Origin: Acinetobacter sp. NIPH 2699
GTDB lineage: Bacteria > Pseudomonadota > Gammaproteobacteria > Pseudomonadales > Moraxellaceae
Length of the DNA: 63,059 bases
Direction: 5' to 3'
Assembly: GCF_022549355.1 (NCBI RefSeq)
Contig: NZ_JAKZGL010000019.1
Coordinates: 1-63,059, forward strand
In this document: positions 1 to 8,331 of the stretch, piece by piece
Layout of the letters: each line of letters starts with the position of its first letter
Position numbering within the stretch: the stretch's first letter is position 1
Program-made: the position numbers and the translations under genes
Notes under the pieces: generated by a model
Seen by the model: the letters and a program-made list of their open reading frames with translations, nothing else
Database searches by the model: none
Told to the model about the DNA's origin: nothing

Positions 1-315
1 TATATTACTCTCAATCTCTTAAAAGTCAACAGGCAATTTAGATATTTTTAAAACTTATTCTCAATTCCAAGAATCTAACCTTTCGATCCAAATCCTTGTT
101 TATCAACAAGTTTTTATCCGCATCACCGCCGATGGATGTGCATTCTACAGCATTCCAGTAACGGCGCAACCCCATTTTTTGATTTTTTTGCTTAAGTGAG
201 TGTTTTTTGAACTCATGAGTTACCTTTAATGTCTTTTCTTCGTCATTAAGAACTATTTTTAAACAATTAAGTCCAGTAGAATATGTTCATTGGTTCACAC
301 TTTTGGCTTTTTTGA
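1..315. other. AT-rich leading stretch without a recognised gene
   Basis: I see no convincing coding frame, RNA gene or terminator here. It presumably holds the promoter and leader of the yfiR-yfiN-yfiB operon. A short GC-richer patch around 120-175 interrupts the AT-rich background but I could not assign it to anything. Confidence 0.4.
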
Positions 316-828
316 TTGAAGATACGGTTTGTTTTAAAAAAAATGCAATATCTATTGTTCGTAGTCTTATGTTCTACGAGCCAGTTTTGCTACGCCACTT
401 CAAACCATAGTTTCTATGAGTTGGCTTTATCCATCTTAAGTTATAGTAAATGGTCGAATACAACTCGCCCAACAATCTGCGTACTTGACAACTCTGAAGC
501 TGCAGCTCAGTTTCAAGTAAATATTCGACAACTCGCCTATGATTACCAAGTGTTGCCTGTCAATATTAAAGACTTTACAAAAACAGACTGTCATGTCGTG
601 TACTTTTCTACGACCTCACCACAACAACAACATAGTTTAATTCAGTCATACCCTTCTCGCTCATTGCTTTCATTAAGCGCCAATAACCCAGCATGTGAAG
701 TTGGAAGTATTTTTTGTTTATATAATAAAAAAAACTTTTCAACATTTAAGGTTAATTTGGATGCTTTGAGTGATTCCAAAGTTCATATTGATCCTCGAGT
801 TCTGCTCTTGGCAAAGAACGCGGAGTAA
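316..828 (+). CDS. yfiR: YfiR-family periplasmic repressor of a diguanylate cyclase
   Basis: A 170-residue exported protein of the YfiR/DUF4154 family. In Pseudomonas the homologue sits in the periplasm and holds the membrane diguanylate cyclase YfiN (TpbB) inactive. Residues 1-27 form a Sec signal peptide with a basic n-region (K2, R4, K8, K9), a hydrophobic core and a cleavage site near CYA. That basic n-region favours the TTG at 316 over the in-frame ATG at 343, although neither has a strong ribosome binding site. The mature part has four cysteines (C55, C92, C127, C134). C127 and C134 are seven residues apart, the spacing of the structural disulfide known in P. aeruginosa YfiR. The gene is followed after 5 bases by the cyclase gene and then by an OmpA-like lipoprotein gene, the canonical YfiRNB set. 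Family assignment relies strongly on this context. Confidence 0.82.
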   Translation: MKIRFVLKKMQYLLFVVLCSTSQFCYATSNHSFYELALSILSYSKWSNTTRPTICVLDNSEAAAQFQVNIRQLAYDYQVLPVNIKDFTKTDCHVVYFSTTSPQQQHSLIQSYPSRSLLSLSANNPACEVGSIFCLYNKKNFSTFKVNLDALSDSKVHIDPRVLLLAKNAE

Positions 829-833
829 GCGGA

Positions 834-2057
834 GTGATTTCAAGTTTATATCAGTCAACCTCTTTACATGCGTTATTCCGTAAATCGCAATTTACAATTT
901 TTGCAATTACTTTCGTTATTTGCTCATTTACTTTTGCCACGATTTCTATGTTTACCATGGAAACTTATGCAAAACAGAATCTACAACTCTTAAGCCAAAC
1001 CGTACTTGAGCGGATTCAACCCGCGGTTGTTTTTAGAGATAAAGGGACGATTGACCAGATCTTGGCTGACTATACAACGGGGCATGCGATTCGCAGTATT
1101 CATGTCTACGACCCTCAAAACCAATTACTCGCCGAAAGTCATAAAACAATAGAACATACGCCCTTCCTACAAGGTTTATTGGATACATGGTTTTTACATG
1201 ATCCAGTTCAACTCAATATTGTTCATCATAAAAAGCAAGTGGGTGAGTTAGTACTCTATGGTAGTTCTGAGAATATTTTACATTTTCTAAAGACCATTAT
1301 TATTGGTTTAGCAATTTCAATGCTTTTCATTGTGATTGCATTGTGGTGGTCGATCAATCTGACCTATCGTCAAATTATGCAAGCGATTAAACCACTCACC
1401 CATATTGCTCAGTTAGTGAGTGACCAAAAAGCTTATAATTTACGTTTCCCGAATAACCCGATTAGAGAGTTTCAGAATTTAAATACAGTATTTAACGAAC
1501 TCTTAGAAGAAATTCAAATTTGGCATACGCATTTACAGAAGGAGAATCGCCAGCTTTCATTCCAAGCACATCACGATCAATTGACGGGTCTACCCAATCG
1601 TAATTATTTCTATCAAGAATTGTTTAATATTTTTGAAAACCCACAATATCGTCACAACTCGGCATTATTATTTTTAGACAATAACAAGTTTAAAATCATT
1701 AATGATCAATATGGTCATTTGGCAGGAGATGCCGTTTTAGCCGAAATGGCTTCACGCTTGCAACACTCTGTTCGCCAAGAAGACTTTATTGCTCGCTTAG
1801 GTGGTGATGAGTTTGCAATTATTTTGCATGCTATCCATCACGCTGACCATTTACAAGCAATTGCCGAAAACTTACTTGCTAGTTGCAAAGAACCATTAAT
1901 TTTTAATGGTCAAACGATTCATTTTGGCTTTAGTTTAGGAATCGCGTTTTCCCAGTTTGCTGAGAATCCTGAAGATCTGGTGATGCAAGCAGATCAAGCC
2001 ATGTATAAAGCTAAAAACTTAAACCCTCATTGGTTTCTTTATAAACCAGAAATTTAG
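834..2057 (+). CDS. yfiN: Membrane diguanylate cyclase YfiN/TpbB
   Basis: This 407-residue inner-membrane enzyme should make cyclic di-GMP from two GTP. Order of parts: TM1 about 20-42, a periplasmic PAS-like sensor about 45-150, TM2 about 154-174, a HAMP segment about 175-228 and a GGDEF domain about 240-405. The active-site loop is GGDEF at 323-327. Metal and guanine contacts expected from PleD (D282, N290, D299, E326) are present. An RxxD product-inhibition site (R314-D317) lies five residues before GGDEF, so feedback inhibition is probably intact. The usual second Asp of the LDxD motif is Asn (LDNN). The start is a GTG, 5 bases after the yfiR stop, with GGAG at 822-825 inside the end of yfiR, so translation is probably coupled. 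YfiR should repress it from the periplasmic side and YfiB should relieve repression. Confidence 0.93.
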   Translation: MISSLYQSTSLHALFRKSQFTIFAITFVICSFTFATISMFTMETYAKQNLQLLSQTVLERIQPAVVFRDKGTIDQILADYTTGHAIRSIHVYDPQNQLLAESHKTIEHTPFLQGLLDTWFLHDPVQLNIVHHKKQVGELVLYGSSENILHFLKTIIIGLAISMLFIVIALWWSINLTYRQIMQAIKPLTHIAQLVSDQKAYNLRFPNNPIREFQNLNTVFNELLEEIQIWHTHLQKENRQLSFQAHHDQLTGLPNRNYFYQELFNIFENPQYRHNSALLFLDNNKFKIINDQYGHLAGDAVLAEMASRLQHSVRQEDFIARLGGDEFAIILHAIHHADHLQAIAENLLASCKEPLIFNGQTIHFGFSLGIAFSQFAENPEDLVMQADQAMYKAKNLNPHWFLYKPEI

Positions 2058-2065
2058 GATATGTT

Positions 2066-2545
2066 ATGCGCACTCACTCCCTTAAAATTTCATTTATTGC
2101 ATTACTTTGCCTAACACTGGCTGGCTGTTTGAGTTTTGGCCCTTTAAAGTATCGTCAGGTCAAAATGTTAAAACAAGAAGGTTTCGTTTTAACGGAAGAA
2201 GGCTGGAGTTTGGGTTTGCCTGAGCGTTTATTATTTGATTTTAATAAAGCAGACATCAAAACTGATCATCAAAAAGAGATTATTCGTCTTGCCAATCAAT
2301 TAAGTAAATACAATCTACAGAAGTTAAAAATTGTAGGTCATACCGATGATATTGGTAATCCAGAATATAATCAAAATTTATCTGAAGAACGTGCCCAAAG
2401 TGTTTCTTCTATCTTTATTAGCCAAGGCTTCAAACAAAACAATTTGACCGTGTTGGGTCGTGGTTCAAGCCAGCCATATGCACCAAATACATCTGAACAA
2501 AATCGTGCTAACAATCGTCGAGTCGCGGTTATTATCATTCCATAA
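2066..2545 (+). CDS. yfiB: OmpA-family outer-membrane lipoprotein, YfiB-like
   Basis: A 159-residue lipoprotein with lipobox LAGC (Cys21) followed by a short linker and an OmpA-type peptidoglycan-binding domain from about residue 50 to the end. The domain keeps the peptidoglycan contacts: D94 in GHTDD and R109 in the LSEERAQSV helix, plus the C-terminal NRANNRRV motif. In the YfiBNR system this protein binds YfiR at the peptidoglycan or outer membrane and frees YfiN under envelope stress. It lies 8 bases after yfiN and is the last gene before a strong terminator. Alone it could be any Pal-like or OmpA-like lipoprotein; the position after yfiR-yfiN supports YfiB. Confidence 0.85.
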   Translation: MRTHSLKISFIALLCLTLAGCLSFGPLKYRQVKMLKQEGFVLTEEGWSLGLPERLLFDFNKADIKTDHQKEIIRLANQLSKYNLQKLKIVGHTDDIGNPEYNQNLSEERAQSVSSIFISQGFKQNNLTVLGRGSSQPYAPNTSEQNRANNRRVAVIIIP

Positions 2546-2560
2546 GACTTAGCCATTGTA

Positions 2561-2592
2561 AAAAAGCCAACTCAATTGCAGTTGGCTTTTTT
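2561..2592. terminator. Bidirectional terminator between yfiB and metallophosphoesterase gene
   Basis: Perfect 7-bp stem GCCAACT (2566-2572) and AGTTGGC (2580-2586), flanked by A-run on the left and T-run on the right, so it can serve both convergent genes. Confidence 0.88.
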
Positions 2593-2594
2593 AT

Positions 2595-3605
2595 TTAAAT
2601 CAATTCGATAATATCTATGGTCGGTGGAACTCTGAAACGAAATGGAACGCCTACCATCCCCGTACCGACAGTCACAAAAACATCCGCATGTTCATGCGAA
2701 TAAAAACCTTTTTTATGTCCAAGAATAGACACTTTTTTCATAATATAACTGGTGATCCATGGCAACTCGATCTGTCCGCCATGGGTATGACCAGAAAGCA
2801 TCAATGGTCGTATGGGTAACTCAGGCACCATATCTACAGTATCTGGATTATGCGATAAAATTAGCCATGGTTTATCCTGTGGCAAATCTGGCATAAAGCG
2901 CATATTGGCCTTACCTGCCCATAAGTCACCAACACCAATCAGACGAAACTCTGCAAAATCAACGATCTTACTTTCAATATCAATGACATTATTTTGTGCC
3001 AATGCTTCACTTAACAGGCTTTGAATTGGAGGGCCTGGATATTGTTCATCATGATTTCCAGGAACAGAATAAACAGGCATTTGCAGCTTCTTCAAAACCG
3101 CAAGCTCCTGAACCAGTCGATTTTCTGGTTCATACGTCCAATCACCAGCCACCACCACTAAATCAGGCTGTGCTTGATTCAACTTTTTGACAATACTTTT
3201 TAATTGACGCTCGTGACCTGAAAATAATCCCACATGCATATCCGCAACCAACGCAACTTTGATGGGTTGTGTGAACTCACGCTTTGGATTTAAACGAAAC
3301 TGATGGTATTTGATATGAATTTGATGTGGCTCAATAAAACGCGCATACACCAACACGCTACTGAGTAGAAAAACAAAAGCCGCTTGATGTAAGTTGTAAT
3401 ATCCAGACCAACCTGCATATAGGCTAAAAAACCAAAGTGGCACCAGTAAATAAGACAGATAAAAAGCGAGTAAATGCACAAAAGCTTTGAAAGGGTGAAT
3501 CGTTTCCGTGCGTGCTTGATGGATCCACGCTTGAATAAATGCCCAAAGCGCTAGAATTGCAAAAATAAGATAAAAACCAATAATAATAGGATCTGAATTC
3601 GACAT
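2595..3605 (-). CDS. Membrane-anchored calcineurin-like metallophosphoesterase
   Basis: A 336-residue protein with about three hydrophobic segments in residues 7-90 and a cytoplasmic or periplasmic phosphoesterase domain from about 113. All metal motifs are visible: DMH at 122-124, GDW at 154-156, GNHD at 183-186, SHNPD from 251 and GHTHGG at 272-277. This is the YkuE/YaeI type (UDP-2,3-diacylglucosamine diphosphatase-like family); the true substrate is unknown. A longer frame begins at 3641, but the ATG at 3605 has a clear AGAGGA ribosome binding site 6 bases upstream, so I use that start. It converges on yfiB and is transcribed divergently from the phospholipase D gene. Confidence 0.85.
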   Translation of the reverse strand: MSNSDPIIIGFYLIFAILALWAFIQAWIHQARTETIHPFKAFVHLLAFYLSYLLVPLWFFSLYAGWSGYYNLHQAAFVFLLSSVLVYARFIEPHQIHIKYHQFRLNPKREFTQPIKVALVADMHVGLFSGHERQLKSIVKKLNQAQPDLVVVAGDWTYEPENRLVQELAVLKKLQMPVYSVPGNHDEQYPGPPIQSLLSEALAQNNVIDIESKIVDFAEFRLIGVGDLWAGKANMRFMPDLPQDKPWLILSHNPDTVDMVPELPIRPLMLSGHTHGGQIELPWITSYIMKKVSILGHKKGFYSHEHADVFVTVGTGMVGVPFRFRVPPTIDIIELI

Positions 3606-3670
3606 TAACGTCCTCTTTAACTTTACTTTAGGGACATCCATCTCATCTTATATTTATCTTTTTCGATGAA

Positions 3671-3680
3671 ATGGTATACT
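3671..3680 (+). promoter_or_regulatory. Extended -10 promoter element for the phospholipase D gene
   Basis: TGGTATACT matches an extended -10 (TGn-TATACT, hexamer 3675-3680) 29 bases before the ATG at 3709. No good -35 hexamer is seen, which is common with an extended -10. Confidence 0.5.
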
Positions 3681-3708
3681 CAAGCCCAACTTTTAATCAG
3701 TAACGATT

Positions 3709-5337
3709 ATGGCGCAATCTTCTCATTTTAATCGCAAACATACAAAGATAAGCACAACAGCTTACAATAAAAACATGCTTGCGATCTATTGCACCATTGT
3801 ACTTACTGCGACAGGCTGTAGTACGTTACCCAAACATAAAACACTACCTACACCCCAAACAACATTTCAAGTTGATCATTCCCAGACATCACTCGCTCAA
3901 ATCATTCAACCGATACAAGAACAACACCCTGAACTCACAGGCTACCATGTTTTATTCGAACCATTAGAAGCCCTATCTGCACGCCTTAGCCTCATAGACA
4001 AAGCTGAGAAAAGTTTAGATTTACAATATTATATTTGGGACAATGATAAAGTTGGTGCGCTCGCCTTACATGCATTAATTCGTGCCGCAGATCGTGGTGT
4101 CAAAATAAGGCTATTAATTGATGATAATAATGCAAAACAAACTGAAGGTATTTTCCTCGCTTTAGCACAACATCCAAATATTGAAATCAAATTATTTAAT
4201 CCCTACCGTTTTCGCAAATACCGTGCCGTTGATATGATTTTGGATTTAAAGCGTATCAATCGACGGATGCATAATAAAAGTTTTATTGCGGATCATCAGA
4301 TTGCATTGATTGGCGGGCGCAATATGACCAACCAATATTACAATGTCAGTGAAAATTATCAGTTTTCTGATGTAGATGTCATGTTATTTGGCACGGCGGT
4401 AAAAGATATTTCAGAATCTTTTGACGATTACTGGAAACACGAATATGCCTATGATGTACGGGAAATCGTGAAACAGCGGTCACACCGACTTAGCTATGAA
4501 AGCTTAAAACATCAACTTGATGAACACTACAAACTGGTCACAGTACAAAACTATTTAGATATCACCAATCATTCTCAAACCATTCATGCACTGATGAGGC
4601 AGGAGATTTCTCTTAATTGGGTCAAAGCGGAAGTTGTTAAAGATTCACCTGACAAAATCAAGTCGAAAGCAAAAAAAGAAGAACATCTTAACTTCCAGCT
4701 ACTCAATCATTTGGAGCAACCAGAAAAAAATATTGATTTAATTTCTGCTTATTTTGTACCAGAGAAGAAAGGCGCAAAAATTTTAACGGACTTGGCTCAA
4801 GACGGCATAGAAGTGAGAGTATTAACTAATTCCTTTAAAGCCAATGATGTTGCTGTTGTACATGCTTTTTATGGAAAATATCGCCAAGAATTACTTGAAA
4901 AGGGTGTTCAGCTTTATGAATTCTTGCCCGCTATAGACAAAAGTGACCTCGATAAGCGTACTGAAGAACTTGCCAAAAAAGCCAAAGTCAGTATCAAAGG
5001 CTTAAGTCGTTCTAGTTTACATGCCAAACTTATGGCGCTTGATGAAAAACAAGTTTTTATTGGTTCTTTTAACTTTGATCCCCGCTCTGCTTATTTAAAT
5101 ACAGAAATTGGGGTATTGCTCAATAGCCCCGCCCTAGCACAAGAAGTGCATAGCACCATGGACCAAAACCTGAGCAAATATGCGTATAAATTGGTTTTGG
5201 ATGCCAATAAAAAAATTACTTGGCATCGTCAAACACCTCAAGGTCCGATCATCTACACCAAAGAACCTCGAATGAAATGGTGGCAAAAAGCAGGCGTTAA
5301 AATAATTTCATGGCTACCAATCGAAGGTTTTATGTAG
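3709..5337 (+). CDS. Phospholipase D-family lipoprotein (cardiolipin synthase ClsC-like)
   Basis: This 542-residue protein has two HKD motifs of the phospholipase D superfamily: H188-K190-D195 (HNKSFIAD) and H438-K440-D445 (HAKLMALD), each followed by the usual GxxN/GSxN strand. Such proteins transfer phosphatidyl groups; the closest recognised relatives are ClsC-type cardiolipin synthases, so cardiolipin or phosphatidylglycerol metabolism is likely. The N-terminus holds a hydrophobic stretch ending in a lipobox-like TATGC (Cys37). A second Met at residue 23 (position 3775) would give a normal-length lipoprotein signal, so the true start is uncertain. The 3' end overlaps the convergent acyltransferase gene by 8 bases. 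Both act on phospholipids, which fits a shared lipid role. Confidence 0.85.
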   Translation: MAQSSHFNRKHTKISTTAYNKNMLAIYCTIVLTATGCSTLPKHKTLPTPQTTFQVDHSQTSLAQIIQPIQEQHPELTGYHVLFEPLEALSARLSLIDKAEKSLDLQYYIWDNDKVGALALHALIRAADRGVKIRLLIDDNNAKQTEGIFLALAQHPNIEIKLFNPYRFRKYRAVDMILDLKRINRRMHNKSFIADHQIALIGGRNMTNQYYNVSENYQFSDVDVMLFGTAVKDISESFDDYWKHEYAYDVREIVKQRSHRLSYESLKHQLDEHYKLVTVQNYLDITNHSQTIHALMRQEISLNWVKAEVVKDSPDKIKSKAKKEEHLNFQLLNHLEQPEKNIDLISAYFVPEKKGAKILTDLAQDGIEVRVLTNSFKANDVAVVHAFYGKYRQELLEKGVQLYEFLPAIDKSDLDKRTEELAKKAKVSIKGLSRSSLHAKLMALDEKQVFIGSFNFDPRSAYLNTEIGVLLNSPALAQEVHSTMDQNLSKYAYKLVLDANKKITWHRQTPQGPIIYTKEPRMKWWQKAGVKIISWLPIEGFM

Positions 5338-6163
5338 TTTCTTCATCTTTCGGTAGTACCGCCAAAACTTTACGTTGCAATTGCTTTAATCCCTCACGCA
5401 TTTTTGCATCCACTTCTTTTGTTAATGTATCAACGGTATGTCCTTCTACCGAAATCGCGGGAAGTGTCAGTAAATGGGCAGTTACTCTCGGCATTTCCAG
5501 AACACGTTGCACATGTTCCACAAAAGTCATTGCACCAATAAATGGAGCGACCATATCGAGCTCGCCTTGCTGATTCACATAGCAAATCACACAGATTTGT
5601 ACAGGTCGTTGTGCTTCAATGGCTGCTCCCAATAAACGCCCATGCACTTTTTTGACATTTCGACCATCTGTTGTGGTTGCCTCAGGAAAAAACAGCACAG
5701 GAATGTCTTTTTTTAAAAACTCGGTGATCTGCTCTCGAATTCGAAGTGAATCGCCAGAGCCACGTTTGATAAATAACGTCCCACCGCCCTTGGCGATATT
5801 GCCAAGAATAGGCCATTTTTCAACTTCAGCTTTGGCCAAGAAGAAAATTCGAGCACCTGAACCAAGGACAGCAACATCTAACCATGAGATATGATTGCTC
5901 ACCCATAACGCTGGTTCTCGTGGGATTGTGCCATGCACTTGTACATCAATATTAAACACCTCACACAAACGACGACAGAAATACTGTACATAACGTGTGT
6001 TTACAGGGTTATTGGGATCTTTATATAAACCATGACGATAAATAAGATAGAAACCTTCACCAATGGTTTCTAGACCTGAAGCCAGCTTTCTACTATATAA
6101 ATTAAATTTGGAGAATAAACTTAATGGTGAGTTGCCTTTTTCTACTATTGCGTCTTGAGTCAT
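5330..6163 (-). CDS. 1-acylglycerol-3-phosphate acyltransferase family protein (PlsC-like)
   Basis: A 277-residue membrane-associated acyltransferase. The catalytic HX4D motif is NHISWLD (H91, D96) and the substrate-binding motif is FFPEATTTDG (158-167). Most PlsC proteins have FPEG at this place; Ala replaces Gly, a variation seen among lyso-ornithine-lipid-type acyltransferases. The protein should move an acyl chain onto a lysophospholipid or a related lyso-lipid; the acceptor cannot be read from sequence. No obvious ribosome binding site precedes the ATG. The gene converges on the phospholipase D gene with an 8-base overlap of their 3' ends. Confidence 0.85.
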   Translation of the reverse strand: MTQDAIVEKGNSPLSLFSKFNLYSRKLASGLETIGEGFYLIYRHGLYKDPNNPVNTRYVQYFCRRLCEVFNIDVQVHGTIPREPALWVSNHISWLDVAVLGSGARIFFLAKAEVEKWPILGNIAKGGGTLFIKRGSGDSLRIREQITEFLKKDIPVLFFPEATTTDGRNVKKVHGRLLGAAIEAQRPVQICVICYVNQQGELDMVAPFIGAMTFVEHVQRVLEMPRVTAHLLTLPAISVEGHTVDTLTKEVDAKMREGLKQLQRKVLAVLPKDEETT

Positions 6164-6354
6164 AAAATCATTAAAACCATAGGGTCAGTCAATACTGAAC
6201 ATGTATATAGCCCAGTTATATCATGCCGCTATCCTGTTATAAAAGTTAGCTCGATAATAAAAACCGAATATAAGCATAATTTTTTTCAATTTCAAACGAC
6301 TGCTTAGATCAGTTATTGTAAGTTAATAGGATTTGCAGATAAGCAGGTAATCAA

Positions 6355-6495
6355 ATGAATCAACCCAGCAAAACAACGGACCAACACACCACAATCCCTT
6401 ATGGCTATGCTTTAAAAATGTTTTTAGGCTGGTCTATCTTATACCTAGGCACCTTGGTTGGGTTTATAGAGCTTTTGCGTAGGAATATTATATAA
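6355..6495 (+). CDS. Small single-span membrane protein, 46 residues, unknown function
   Basis: A short frame not longer than 46 codons, with ATG at 6355 and a CAGG/AGG ribosome binding site 7 bases upstream. The protein has a polar N-terminus rich in Gln/Thr, one hydrophobic segment (about residues 22-40, containing FLGWSILYLGTLVGF) and a basic C-terminus (LLRRN), which predicts a single membrane span with the C-terminus in the cytoplasm. It lies between the divergent plsC-like gene and hflX, 74 bases before hflX, and could be co-transcribed with hflX. I do not recognise a family. It is supported by start site, hydrophobicity and charge pattern only. Confidence 0.6.
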   Translation: MNQPSKTTDQHTTIPYGYALKMFLGWSILYLGTLVGFIELLRRNII

Positions 6496-6569
6496 ATCCA
6501 CTCAGTTTTTGCCCTTTGCTTTCAGTTTATCTTAGAATAGGACTTTAATGTCAAAGGTATGACAACAGC

Positions 6570-7913
6570 GTGGAATATTTAGAACAACATCAAGGCGGTG
6601 AACGTGCAATTTTGGTGAGTGTATCTGTCCAATTGCTTGATGATCTTGATGGCGAAGAATTCCGATTACTCGCTCAATCCGCAGGCGCTGATATCCTAGA
6701 ACATATCACTGTACAACGAAATAGACCTGATCCGAAATTCTTTATTGGTTCAGGCAAAGTCGAGGAAATTGCAGCATCAGTCCAAAGTCTCGAAGCAGAA
6801 TTAGTCATTTTTGACCATGCCTTATCCCCTGCTCAAGAACGCAATTTAGAACGAATTCTAAAATGTCGTGTCATTGATCGTACAGGCTTGATTTTAGATA
6901 TCTTCGCATTACGTGCACGTACCCATGAAGGTAAATTACAAGTTGAATTGGCTCAACTGAAACATTTGTCGACACGTCTCATTCGTGGTTTTACTGGAAA
7001 TCTAGAACAACAAAAAGGGGGGATTGGTCTACGTGGTCCCGGTGAATCACAATTGGAAACAGACCGTCGACTGATTCGAGTTCGTATTACCCAGCTCAAA
7101 GATAAACTGGTTAAAGTACAACAAACTCGTTTACAAGGTCGTGCCGCGCGTCAAAAGGCTGCCATCCCAACCATTTCTCTCGTGGGCTATACCAATGCAG
7201 GCAAATCGACTTTATTTAATATTTTAGCAAAAAGTGATGTGTATGCCGCAGATCAGCTTTTCGCAACACTCGATCCGACTTTACGTCGTCTCGACTGGGA
7301 TGGTATTGGTGCAGTCGTTATTGCCGATACCGTAGGATTCGTCAGAAATCTACAACATGATTTAGTCGAATCATTCAAAGCAACATTGGAAGAAACATTA
7401 GAAGCAACCTTGCTGTTGCATGTGATTGATAGTAGCAGCACCAATATGTCTGAGCAGATCGAAGCTGTAGAATCTGTTCTGAAAGAGATTGGAGCAGACG
7501 CGCCAATTTTGCATGTTTATAATAAAATTGACCTGAGCGGGGATGCCGCAAAAATCCTATATAAAGCACCTGATCTTCCAGATCGTGTTTATTTATCAGC
7601 CCATTCTGGTCAAGGATTGGAATTACTCAGCCAAGCCGTACAACAATGTTTAATGGGACAATTACAACAATTCGATTTAGTTCTCAAACCTGCTTATGGC
7701 AAACTACGTACCCAATTATATAGCCTCAACGTTATTCAATCTGAGTATCATGATGATCATGGTGATTTGCATCTGTCGATCCGTATTGCTCCACAGAAAT
7801 TAGAGCAACTCATTAAACAAGCACATTTACCATTAGACGAAATTTTAGGGAAAAAAGCCTCATTATTCCAACGCACTTTGGAAGAGTTTGAGATAGAACA
7901 TCCACGACAATAA
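6570..7913 (+). CDS. hflX: Ribosome-associated GTPase HflX
   Basis: A 447-residue GTPase. The N-terminal HflX domain (about 1-195) contains the signature glycine-rich loop around GIGLRGPGESQLETDRR (151-167), and the G domain has G1 GYTNAGKS (206-213), G3 DTVG (253-256) and G4 NKID (318-321). HflX splits stalled 70S ribosomes during stress. The start is GTG; nearby ATGs are out of frame. In enterobacteria hflX follows hfq and hflKC; that linkage is absent here, and instead a 46-residue membrane peptide gene precedes it and an LrgA/LrgB-like pair follows 44 bases downstream. Confidence 0.95.
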   Translation: MEYLEQHQGGERAILVSVSVQLLDDLDGEEFRLLAQSAGADILEHITVQRNRPDPKFFIGSGKVEEIAASVQSLEAELVIFDHALSPAQERNLERILKCRVIDRTGLILDIFALRARTHEGKLQVELAQLKHLSTRLIRGFTGNLEQQKGGIGLRGPGESQLETDRRLIRVRITQLKDKLVKVQQTRLQGRAARQKAAIPTISLVGYTNAGKSTLFNILAKSDVYAADQLFATLDPTLRRLDWDGIGAVVIADTVGFVRNLQHDLVESFKATLEETLEATLLLHVIDSSSTNMSEQIEAVESVLKEIGADAPILHVYNKIDLSGDAAKILYKAPDLPDRVYLSAHSGQGLELLSQAVQQCLMGQLQQFDLVLKPAYGKLRTQLYSLNVIQSEYHDDHGDLHLSIRIAPQKLEQLIKQAHLPLDEILGKKASLFQRTLEEFEIEHPRQ

Positions 7914-7957
7914 TTGAAAATCAGCCATCATTCAGATAAACAAGAGTAAGAGATCAC

Positions 7958-8320
7958 ATGAAAGAGATTGACTGGACAGCTTGGTTTTACACGATTTTAT
8001 TGATTATTGTATTTCGTGAAGGTGCTGTCGCAATCACCAAGGTCTTTCATCACCCTGAATTAGGAAATTTAGTCGGACTCATTGGCTTGCTGACAACCTT
8101 ATTGATTTGGAGAAGGTTTAGAAAAATTTCTAATCGCCTGATTGATACCAACAACAAAATCATGAAAGAAAGTGCATTCGCATTCCTGCCTATTTGTGCA
8201 GGTTCATTGATTATGTTGGTTCACTTAGGTAAAGAAATTCCTGTATTTTTATTTGTCTTAACCTTAAGTACATTATTGCCATTATGGATTTACGCCAAAA
8301 TGGCAAAACGCTGGTTATAG
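7958..8320 (+). CDS. Small membrane protein, CidA/LrgA-like
   Basis: A 120-residue protein with four hydrophobic segments (about 8-24, 36-52, 72-88, 94-112). The pattern around AFAFLPICAGSLIML resembles the conserved end of the third span in CidA/LrgA holin-like proteins. The family match by eye is only moderate, but the next gene is a clear LrgB, and LrgA is normally encoded directly upstream of LrgB. CidA/LrgA proteins influence murein hydrolase activity, autolysis and organic-acid export. The ribosome binding site is AAGAGTAAGAG ahead of the ATG. Confidence 0.65.
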   Translation: MKEIDWTAWFYTILLIIVFREGAVAITKVFHHPELGNLVGLIGLLTTLLIWRRFRKISNRLIDTNNKIMKESAFAFLPICAGSLIMLVHLGKEIPVFLFVLTLSTLLPLWIYAKMAKRWL

Positions 8321-8331
8321 AGGTCTTGCGC

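Noticed and set aside
3290..3481. Short hydrophobic frame on the minus strand within the metallophosphoesterase gene
   Set aside because: It lies in another frame of the membrane-spanning part of the real gene, and hydrophobic shadows are expected there.
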